Shown in pieces: positions 1 through 6,203 of a stretch of DNA of 10,482 nucleotides (position 1 is the first letter of the stretch; every line of letters starts with the position of its first letter). The notes beneath the pieces are model-generated. The model was given only the letters and a program-made list of their open reading frames with translations, was not told the origin of the DNA and did no database searches. The position numbers and the translations under genes are program-made. Source of the DNA: Thermodesulfobacteriota bacterium (GTDB lineage Bacteria > Desulfobacterota > Dissulfuribacteria > Dissulfuribacterales > UBA3076); assembly GCA_003645605.1 (NCBI GenBank), contig QNAY01000013.1, positions 1 to 10,482 on the forward strand. Direction: 5' to 3'.

Positions 1-2
1 AC

Positions 3-551
3 AAAGTCCGCTCATCATTCGTGGAGGTAAATAACGAGCTCGTCCTTAAGACGGCAGGACGCTACAAGCCGGAAGAGATGCTGCTGCTTATGCCTCATTG
101 TCTGCAGAGATCCAAGTGCAAGTTACGTCTGACCTATTCTATCCATAACTGCAAGCGTTGCGGCAAATGTCCCATTAGCGACTTGATTGCCCTGAGCGAA
201 CGGTACTCTGTCTTTCTGGCCATTGCCACCGGCGGCACCATTGCCCGCAGAATCGTGATCCAGCGTATGCCGAAGATGATTGTGGCCGTAGCCTGCGAGC
301 GAGATATGGCCAGCGGTATCCAGGACACCTATCCCCTGCCGGTCTATGGGGTATTGAATACCAGACCCCATGGGCCCTGTCTCGACACCCAAGTCGCTAT
401 AGAAAGTGTAGAACAGGCCCTCCGCAGATTCATGCAACCCCGATACTATCCGGAAAATCTGCATCAAGATCAGGATGCCGGCGACAAAGAAACAGCCGAT
501 GTCAGAGAAAATCTTGTTGAGACCGGACAGGCTGTAGCCGAAGCTGCCTGA
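3..551 (+). CDS. DUF116 family protein (5' end cut by window edge)
   Basis: Partial protein of the DUF116 family; the biochemical function of the family is not established. Recognised from PHCLQRSKC, a cysteine cluster (HNCKRCGKC), an ATGGTIARR block, VACERDMASGIQDTYPLPV and LNTRPHGPCLDT. Counting from the GTG at position 21, cysteines fall at residues 27, 33, 44, 47, 50, 92 and 120, which suggests metal or Fe-S binding (inference). The frame stays open to the left edge, and the six codons before that GTG (KVRSSF) read like normal family sequence, so the gene very probably starts outside the window and the GTG is not its start. The usual N-terminal, often membrane-spanning part would be missing. 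After about residue 138 the tail is polar and not recognised. It lies 46 bp upstream of hpnH on the same strand and may be co-transcribed with it. Confidence 0.85.
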   Translation, partial: KVRSSFVEVNNELVLKTAGRYKPEEMLLLMPHCLQRSKCKLRLTYSIHNCKRCGKCPISDLIALSERYSVFLAIATGGTIARRIVIQRMPKMIVAVACERDMASGIQDTYPLPVYGVLNTRPHGPCLDTQVAIESVEQALRRFMQPRYYPENLHQDQDAGDKETADVRENLVETGQAVAEAA

Positions 552-597
552 GTGATGAACCGCGCTCCCGTATCCATGATCTTCTCCAGGTAACCTA

Positions 598-1605
598 ATG
601 GGAATACCAATTACTCAAAAAGCCCGTATCGGGAAGTATATCATCAGTCAGATGCTGATGAACCGGAATCGCTTTCCGCTGGTGCTGATGCTTGAGCCTC
701 TCTTTCGCTGCAACCTGCGCTGTAAGGGTTGCGGCAAGGTGAATCACCCTCCTGAGATACTGCGTAATCATCTCAATGTTGAAGAATGTGTGGGAGCGGC
801 TGAAGAATGCGGCGCGCCTGTGGTAAGCATAGCCGGAGGCGAGCCATTGCTCCACCCGGAGATCACCACTATTGTGGATGAACTCATCAGCCGCAAACGG
901 TTTATCTATCTTTGTACCAATGGCCTACTGGTGGAAAAGCGATTCCATGATTTTTCTCCCACCCCCTATCTCACATTTAATGTCCATCTGGATGGTATGA
1001 ATGAGCACCACGATCTTGCGGTCCGCCACAAGGGAGCCTTTATAAAGGCTACTGAAGCCATCCGCAAGCTGGTAGCAGCCGGTTTCAGGGTAACCACCAA
1101 CACCACCTTTTTCAAAGGACAGACTGTGGAAGACGCAGCCAGGCTGTTTGATCATCTCACTTCCCTGGGAGTTGAGGCCATGACCGTGGCCGCTGGTTTT
1201 AATTACGATTCAGCCGATGATCAGGACTGCTTTCTGGGCAGGGAAGGTACAAAAGAGCTGTTCAGAAACATTTTTCGTCAGGCCAATTCGTCCTGGACTT
1301 TTAACCACTCAAGCCTGTATCTCGATTTTCTGGCAGGAAACCGTGATTATGCATGCACACCATGGGGAAATCCGACCAGGAACCAGTTCGGCTGGCAAAA
1401 GCCGTGTTACCTGCTCAATGATGGCTACGTGGCCACCTATCGTGAGTTGATAGAGGACACCGATTGGGACCGGTACGGGGTAGGACGTGATCCCCGCTGT
1501 GCCGACTGCATGCTCCACTGCGGCTTTGAGCCGAGCGCTGTCCTGGATACGGTTAAACATCCTTGGCGGGCGCTCACTGTTAGCCTGCGCGGACCGGGGG
1601 GATAG
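598..1605 (+). CDS. hpnH: HpnH, radical SAM adenosylhopane synthase
   Basis: Radical S-adenosylmethionine enzyme that joins a 5'-deoxyadenosyl group to hopene (diploptene) to give adenosylhopane, the first step of C35 side-chain building. The 335-residue protein begins with the family-typical MGIPITQKARIGKYII. The radical-SAM motif CNLRCKGC supplies the 4Fe-4S ligands C38, C42 and C45. The SAM-binding GGEP motif is at 80-83 and a LCTNG strand follows at 105-109. C-terminal cysteines at 253, 270, 301, 304 and 308 resemble a SPASM-like auxiliary region. Length is normal for the family. The ATG start is supported by an AGG seven bases upstream (588-590). The stop lies 5 bp before the target duplication of the miniature element at 1619-1765, so that element did not alter this gene. 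The product feeds HpnG, encoded convergently next door. Confidence 0.95.
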   Translation: MGIPITQKARIGKYIISQMLMNRNRFPLVLMLEPLFRCNLRCKGCGKVNHPPEILRNHLNVEECVGAAEECGAPVVSIAGGEPLLHPEITTIVDELISRKRFIYLCTNGLLVEKRFHDFSPTPYLTFNVHLDGMNEHHDLAVRHKGAFIKATEAIRKLVAAGFRVTTNTTFFKGQTVEDAARLFDHLTSLGVEAMTVAAGFNYDSADDQDCFLGREGTKELFRNIFRQANSSWTFNHSSLYLDFLAGNRDYACTPWGNPTRNQFGWQKPCYLLNDGYVATYRELIEDTDWDRYGVGRDPRCADCMLHCGFEPSAVLDTVKHPWRALTVSLRGPGG

Positions 1606-1610
1606 CATAT

Positions 1611-1618
1611 CGTGCCTG
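1611..1618. repeat. Left 8-bp target-site duplication, CGTGCCTG
   Basis: CGTGCCTG directly precedes the GTAA end of the miniature element. It is repeated exactly after the element's TTAC end at 1766-1773. An 8-bp duplication is the size produced by IS66-family transposition. Confidence 0.85.
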
Positions 1619-1765
1619 GTAACCGTTCACACTCCCTGGCAGCCGACAGGCTTTTGCAGGGTTTCAACTGCGGACAAGGTTGCACCAAAAGGCGTGTTCT
1701 CAACGGATTGTGCTTTGAAACCCGAAAAAGGCTGTTGGCTGTCAGGGGGGGAAGTGAATGATTAC
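1619..1765. mobile_element. 147-bp MITE with IS66-type ends
   Basis: Non-autonomous miniature element with no transposase. Its ends are imperfect inverted repeats: GTAACCGTTCAC (1619-1630) against the complement of GTGAATGATTAC (1754-1765), 10 of 12 bases matching. Inside, arms at 1641-1667 and 1715-1740 pair over about 26 bases, including a perfect GGGTTTCAA/TTGAAACCC block. The whole element can therefore fold into one long imperfect hairpin with a loop around 1670-1712. Perfect 8-bp direct repeats CGTGCCTG flank it. GTAA termini together with 8-bp duplications are the known signature of the IS66 family, so I infer mobilisation by an IS66-type transposase encoded elsewhere. It sits between the convergent genes hpnH and hpnG. 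Its right end provides the hpnG stop codon, and its hairpin could act as a two-way transcription barrier. Confidence 0.82.
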
Positions 1766-2535
1766 CGTGCCTGGGCAGCGGACAGAAACGGTTCATCGAC
1801 TAAGAGCCATGCCCTTTCCAGGGCGATCAGGGCCTGACGGAACCGGCAGGCCATTCGTATCATATCCCGCAGGAGCCAGGGACGTCGCACAAGATGAGCC
1901 AGGAGATAGCCGATCCTGGGATTGCCCTGCTCATCCACCATTGCAAGTAAGGTGTCAGCCACAGTCTGATCGGCCGTATCGCATATGGCCCGCAAACAGA
2001 AAAAAGGGAGTCCTGCCTCTGCGGCAACTTCGCAAACCGCTCTGCTCTCCATGTCCACTGCCAATGCGCCGGTCAGTCGATGAGCGCTCAGCTTTGAGGC
2101 TGCGGTTGGAATCGGTTTGGGTGAACAGAGTATGGGGCCTTGATAAAAGTGGATAGCGTTCTCTTGAAATTTTTCTGCAATGTAATCGATGAGCCAGGCA
2201 TCGGCTCTAAAGCTGGGAGGTAGAGCCTGTGTCGGAGGCAGTGCATGCAGATCGAGATCCCAGGTCAGTACCCTGTCAGCCAGTACAAGGTCTCCAGTCT
2301 TTAGGGCGGGGTGTAAACCGCCGGATACACCGAATGAAACAAGCAATTCACTTATGTCGGCCAGATATTCTGCCTGCCTGCGAGCCGCTTGCAGACCGAT
2401 TCCCGACTGATGGACAACTATTTTCCCTTTTGCCGGCAACCCTTGTATCATCTTATTTGCCACCCGGGTCAGCACTCTGGCTTCAGCCGGGAGAGCAGCA
2501 ACTACGCCGATAGTGGGAAGCGAGTCAGTATGCAT
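1762..2535 (-). CDS. hpnG: HpnG, adenosylhopane nucleoside phosphorylase-like enzyme, 3' end reshaped by MITE
   Basis: Hopanoid-associated phosphorylase of the purine nucleoside phosphorylase/MTA-SAH nucleosidase fold. In characterised hopanoid producers it cleaves adenine from adenosylhopane to give ribosylhopane. Visible motifs (numbering from ATG 2535, 257 residues) are the N-terminal GVVAALPAEAR with E18, GVSGGLHPALKTGDLVLADRV from about 69, VDMES with E163, and RAICDTAD with D186. The last two correspond to the substrate-ribose Glu and catalytic Asp of the nucleosidase superfamily. Starts are also possible at ATG 2550 and GTG 2568; none has a clear Shine-Dalgarno site, and I prefer 2535 because conserved sequence begins eight codons later. 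The TAA stop (1764-1762) lies in the terminal repeat of the MITE. Before insertion the frame would have run nine codons further and ended inside hpnH. All motifs precede this change, so the enzyme is probably active. Confidence 0.9.
   Translation of the reverse strand: MHTDSLPTIGVVAALPAEARVLTRVANKMIQGLPAKGKIVVHQSGIGLQAARRQAEYLADISELLVSFGVSGGLHPALKTGDLVLADRVLTWDLDLHALPPTQALPPSFRADAWLIDYIAEKFQENAIHFYQGPILCSPKPIPTAASKLSAHRLTGALAVDMESRAVCEVAAEAGLPFFCLRAICDTADQTVADTLLAMVDEQGNPRIGYLLAHLVRRPWLLRDMIRMACRFRQALIALERAWLLVDEPFLSAAQAR
1766..1773. repeat. Right 8-bp target-site duplication, CGTGCCTG
   Basis: Exact copy of 1611-1618, immediately after the TTAC end of the miniature element. It lies within the last codons of hpnG, read on the - strand as part of AQAR. 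Confidence 0.85.
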
Positions 2536-2576
2536 TGTATTTGCCAGCATAATAAGATTGAAAAGCACATGGGCTC

Positions 2577-4595
2577 ATGGGTTCGACCCCTCATAGCATG
2601 ATCACGGACAGCCTGCAACAGGGGATCAAAAACGGTGTATCCTGGTTGCTGGATAACCACCGGCCGGAAGGATTTTGGGTAGGAAACCTGGAAACCAACT
2701 CCTGCATGGAAGCAGAGTGGGTCCTGGCCATGCATTTCCTCGGTATTGAGAATGATCCGAAGTATGAATCGGTAATCCGGGCAATTTTGAACGAGCAGCG
2801 CCCCGACGGTTCATGGGAGGTTTACTATCAGGCGCCCATTGGCGATATCAACACCACGGTCGAGTGCTATACAGCACTGAGAGCTTCCGGCATGCCGGTT
2901 GACGCCATGCCTCTCCACAAGGCGAGAAAATGGATCTTTGAGCATGGCGGGCTGGGGGACCTCCGGGTCTTTACAAGATATTGGCTTGCCCTGTTTGGTG
3001 AATGGCCCTGGGATGCTATCCCGGCGCTGCCTCCGGAAATCATATTTCTGCCATCCTGGGCCCCCTTTAATTTCTATCAGTTCGCATCGTGGGCCCGTGG
3101 CACCATTATTCCGCTGACAGTGCTGAGTGCCAGACGGCCGGTCAGAAAATTTCCGCCGGAGCACCGGATTGATGAGCTTTTTCCCAAGACACGGAATCGT
3201 TTTGATTACCGATCTGCCGGTAAAGGCCATACCTCTTTCCGGCAGCGCCCCTTCTATTGGTCTGACCGGTTGTTGAGCCGGTATACCGGGTTTCCGTTTC
3301 ATCCAGGCAGGGAATCGGCCATCCGCCAATGTCTGGAATGGATCATTCGTCATCAGGAGGCGGATGGAGCATGGAGCGGCATTCAGCCGCCATGGATCTA
3401 CTCACTGATGGCTTTGCATGTGGAGGGATACGCCATTGATCATCCAGTGCTGGCAGCCGGACTTGATGCCTGGAATCAACACTGGAAATTCGAGAAAAAC
3501 GGGGCCACCTATCTCCAGGCCAGTGATACGCCTGTGTGGGACACACTTCTTTCACTTCTTGCCCTTTTGGACTGCCGACAGGATTTCAATGCAATACCGC
3601 AGATGCAAGCCGCTCTGGAATGGATCCTGAACGAGCAGGTTATGGCAGGAGGGGACTGGCAGGTCTATGTCAAAGACGTGGAATCTGGCGGATGGGCCTT
3701 TGAGCGGCAAAACGATTTTTATCCCGATGTGGATGATACGGCAGTGGCCATAATTGTCCTGCTCAGGTTGCTGCCTGCCTTACATGGCTCCGGCCTGCGA
3801 AGCCGGATTGATACGGCTGTACGCAAGGCGGTTGCCTGGATGAATGCCATGCAGAGCTCAAACGGTGGCTGGGGGGCCTTTGACAAGGACAACAACAGCC
3901 GTTTTATTACCCTTATTCCTTTCTGTGATTTCGGCGAGACGCTGGATCCACCAAGTGTTGATGTAACAGCCCACGTACTGGAGGCCCTCGGGCTCCTGGG
4001 ACGGGGGACGGATGATCCCGTTGTTGCCCGGGCCTACAGATATGTCCGGTCAGAACAGGAAGAGGACGGTAGCTGGTTTGGCCGCTGGGGGGTCAATCAT
4101 ATCTATGGAACATCCGCAGTCCTACCGGCCTTGGAGGCCATTGGCGAGGACATGAATGCGCCCTATGTGCAGAAAGCGGCCCAATGGATCGTGGACCACC
4201 AGAACCCGGACGGTGGCTGGGGCGAAAGCTGCGGCTCTTATATGGATATCACACTCAGAGGATGTGGTCCCAGTACTGCGTCACAGACCGGCTGGGCCCT
4301 CATGGCCCTTGTGGCCACGGGATCCCATGCCTATGACCCGGTGATTGAAAAGGGGCTGGCATGGCTGCTGGCAACGCAACGCGCTGACGGCACTTGGGAT
4401 GAGCCGCAATATACCGGCACCGGCTTTCCTGGCTATGGAATCGGCGAACGCACCGACATTGCCAAGGCGGTGGATAAACTGGATCAGGGCAGCGAGCTTG
4501 CCAGGGGATTTATGCTGAACTACAACATGTACCGCCATTATTTCCCGCTCATGGCCATGGGCAGAGCACGACATCACCTGCTAAAACGTAAATGA
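2577..4595 (+). CDS. shc: Squalene-hopene cyclase
   Basis: Membrane-associated class II triterpene cyclase that converts squalene to hopene/diplopterol in one proton-initiated polycyclisation. The 672-residue protein carries the catalytic DVDDTA motif at 384-389; D386 corresponds to the proton-donating central Asp of the family. QW repeats (QxxxGxW) that stabilise the alpha-barrel are at 74-80, 260-266, 426-432, 494-500, 542-548 and 601-607, with a degenerate one near 354-361. The C-terminal LNYNMYRHYFPLMAMGRAR is typical. Length is slightly above the roughly 630 residues of the Alicyclobacillus enzyme, so it appears full length. The ATG at 2577 lacks a strong ribosome site and ATG 2598 is an alternative. 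It is divergent from hpnG, leaving at most about 41 bp between starts, so its promoter probably lies in hpnG coding sequence. hpnCDE, which supply squalene, are not in the window. Confidence 0.97.
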   Translation: MGSTPHSMITDSLQQGIKNGVSWLLDNHRPEGFWVGNLETNSCMEAEWVLAMHFLGIENDPKYESVIRAILNEQRPDGSWEVYYQAPIGDINTTVECYTALRASGMPVDAMPLHKARKWIFEHGGLGDLRVFTRYWLALFGEWPWDAIPALPPEIIFLPSWAPFNFYQFASWARGTIIPLTVLSARRPVRKFPPEHRIDELFPKTRNRFDYRSAGKGHTSFRQRPFYWSDRLLSRYTGFPFHPGRESAIRQCLEWIIRHQEADGAWSGIQPPWIYSLMALHVEGYAIDHPVLAAGLDAWNQHWKFEKNGATYLQASDTPVWDTLLSLLALLDCRQDFNAIPQMQAALEWILNEQVMAGGDWQVYVKDVESGGWAFERQNDFYPDVDDTAVAIIVLLRLLPALHGSGLRSRIDTAVRKAVAWMNAMQSSNGGWGAFDKDNNSRFITLIPFCDFGETLDPPSVDVTAHVLEALGLLGRGTDDPVVARAYRYVRSEQEEDGSWFGRWGVNHIYGTSAVLPALEAIGEDMNAPYVQKAAQWIVDHQNPDGGWGESCGSYMDITLRGCGPSTASQTGWALMALVATGSHAYDPVIEKGLAWLLATQRADGTWDEPQYTGTGFPGYGIGERTDIAKAVDKLDQGSELARGFMLNYNMYRHYFPLMAMGRARHHLLKRK

Positions 4596-4616
4596 GTAAA
4601 GAAGCCGCCGGCCCCT

Positions 4617-5387
4617 TCAATAGATATCTTCGGGTTCCTGCATAGAGCACATACGCTTCAGGAGTGCCATGGCCTCCCTCCATTGTGGCGTAATACCATG
4701 AGCAGGTGGCATGTCATCCAGGAGTCTGTGCAACTCAAGACAGGCCTGACCAGGCTCTTCCTCAGCCAAAAGCGCCTCTATTAATCCGAGCCGGTTTTCT
4801 TTAAACCCAAGGCCGTGGTCAAGAGCTCGGCGGTAATGGACGACGGATTTGCTTGAATCCCCGAAGCTCACGGGAAAGCCGGGTGCACGCAAATACAATT
4901 CGCCTAACATCCTGTCAGGTCCGCCATGATCGATCTTTGGACTCAATTTGGCGGCCAACAATGCCTCACGCTCGATAGTTGGTACAAGGTTGAGGCCCCG
5001 CACGGGATCATTCTCAGCTTCCAGGCCGGTCAGGTATGCGGCCAAATAGTGGGCCAATCCGGAGTTTGGAAGCATGTTTACTGCTGCTTCGGCCAGGTTC
5101 CGACCCTGCCTGGCATCGGCAAGCATCAACACTTTATCCCCTTCCTGTTTTATCAGAACTACATAGCAACTCGCGGCCTTTATGGCAGTCCCGGCATCTT
5201 TTCCGGCAGTTGCAGTCCACTGTATTGCCTGTTTGCGGGTACAAGGTGTCCAGAGGACAAAACTTGAATCTGCCGCGGCAGGGTCCTTATCTACTGTCTC
5301 TTTGGCGCTCTGCCGTGGCAGATCAGAGACCTTAGCGCATGCTCCAACAAGAAAAAGAACCACCAACAGGCTACGGACAATCGTCAT
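4617..5387 (-). CDS. Predicted outer-membrane lipoprotein with TPR-like region, hpnN-associated
   Basis: 256-residue predicted lipoprotein. The N-terminus MTIVRSLLVVLFLVGAC is a type II signal peptide with lipobox VGAC, giving lipidated C17. The residue after it is Ala rather than Asp, which fits outer-membrane sorting by the enteric Lol rule (inference). Residues from about 95 to 245 are helical and repeat-like: a GGPDRMLGELYLRAPGFPVSFGD block at 155-177, then VVHYRRALDHG and a helix pair ending near 245. This resembles tetratricopeptide repeats and recalls TatT-type lipoproteins of TRAP systems; I hold that resemblance only as a possibility. Its ATG overlaps the stop of the solute-binding protein gene by 4 bp (ATGA), so the two are translationally coupled. 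It is the last gene of the hpnO-hpnN unit and is convergent with shc, 21 bp from the shc stop. Function is unknown; a role in hopanoid export is inferred from context. Confidence 0.75.
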   Translation of the reverse strand: MTIVRSLLVVLFLVGACAKVSDLPRQSAKETVDKDPAAADSSFVLWTPCTRKQAIQWTATAGKDAGTAIKAASCYVVLIKQEGDKVLMLADARQGRNLAEAAVNMLPNSGLAHYLAAYLTGLEAENDPVRGLNLVPTIEREALLAAKLSPKIDHGGPDRMLGELYLRAPGFPVSFGDSSKSVVHYRRALDHGLGFKENRLGLIEALLAEEEPGQACLELHRLLDDMPPAHGITPQWREAMALLKRMCSMQEPEDIY

Positions 5388-6202
5388 TTTACACCCAACC
5401 TGAATCCGGGCAAATCACTGTCCGACGGGCCAAAGCCGTCGGTTTGAAGGAGGCCCAGCAGTGTATCCGCGTCCGGATCACGGCGCATCCCTTTGAGTAT
5501 TGCGGCCAATCGCTCCATCCGTTCATCAGGATGCCCAAAACAGACCATCGGGCTTGTGGGGAGTTCCCCGGAGGTCAAGATGATCTTAATCTTCTTGGCC
5601 AGAGGCAGGGCTTTCAGTGCCTTATATTGCATTCGATCCAACACAACACCGGCGGCCTTTCCCCTGATCATCATTCGTAAGGAACGGAGTGGACTGGATG
5701 TGCCCTTCAACTTAAATGGCAATTGTGCGGCTCGGCACCCGAACAGGATGCAGGCTGCGGCATCTGTCTCAAAAAGCATGTTTCCCAGTACGTTTCCGCG
5801 CAAGGCATGCCACTCTCCCGGGGCTTCATGGTTTACAGCCAGCCGCCACACGTCTTTACCCGATCCTCCGGGACGGCTTGAAGCTAAGGCCGTCATGGGA
5901 AAACTCCGGAAGAATTGGGCGTAAAAGCCAAGACGCGCAATGCCCCACTTGGGCGGGGTATTGCGCATAAAATCCAGGGCCTGGTCAAGGTCGTTGAAAT
6001 AGCGTCCCTTGACTGTGATTCCTCCACCCATTTTCTCTTCCACATAGCAGGCTAAGGAGTCCATAACCGGCTGGGCCTCCTGGGAAGTGCCCGGCTGACC
6101 TGGTTGAATGACAGCGAAATCAAGGGCTTCGCCGGTGAGGGCCGGACTGCCCCAGGCAAACAAACTGATTGCAAACAGCAATGCTACTGAGATACGCTTC
6201 AT
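5384..6202 (-). CDS. PhnD-like periplasmic solute-binding protein, hpnN-associated
   Basis: 272-residue secreted protein. The N-terminus MKRISVALLFAISLFAWGSPALTGEA is a Sec signal peptide with cleavage probably between residues 21 and 26. The mature part resembles phosphate/phosphonate-type (PhnD-like) solute-binding proteins: FAVIQPGQPGTSQEAQPVMDSLACYVEEKMG near 29-58, GRYFNDLDQALDFM, GIARLGFYAQF, MIRGKAAGVVLDRMQYKAL near 168-186, and a C-terminal LPTSPMVCFGHPDE...DGFGPSD block. The frame is open to ATG 6241, but I chose ATG 6202 because AAGG lies five bases upstream, it begins a clean signal peptide, and it avoids overlapping hpnN; ATG 6214 is also possible. The stop overlaps the lipoprotein start (ATGA). 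No ABC permease or ATPase is nearby, so it may serve HpnN instead. The ligand is unknown; phosphonate uptake has no support here. Confidence 0.78.
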   Translation of the reverse strand: MKRISVALLFAISLFAWGSPALTGEALDFAVIQPGQPGTSQEAQPVMDSLACYVEEKMGGGITVKGRYFNDLDQALDFMRNTPPKWGIARLGFYAQFFRSFPMTALASSRPGGSGKDVWRLAVNHEAPGEWHALRGNVLGNMLFETDAAACILFGCRAAQLPFKLKGTSSPLRSLRMMIRGKAAGVVLDRMQYKALKALPLAKKIKIILTSGELPTSPMVCFGHPDERMERLAAILKGMRRDPDADTLLGLLQTDGFGPSDSDLPGFRLGVK

Positions 6203-6203
6203 C

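Noticed and set aside
1619..1765. A structured RNA or riboswitch instead of a mobile element
   Set aside because: The flanking 8-bp duplication and IS66-type ends explain the palindrome better, and it lies between convergent 3' ends, not in a leader.
1437..1837. Open frames on both strands spanning the hpnH end and the spacer
   Set aside because: They cross the boundaries of the miniature element and overlap hpnH and hpnG out of frame; no recognisable protein.
2811..3353. Open frame of 180 codons on the - strand inside shc
   Set aside because: Antisense to a QW-repeat region of squalene-hopene cyclase; no motifs and no start signal.
4596..4616. Possible bidirectional terminator between shc and the lipoprotein gene
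   Set aside because: The 21-bp spacer is GC-rich but I cannot draw a stable stem with a loop and T-run in either direction.
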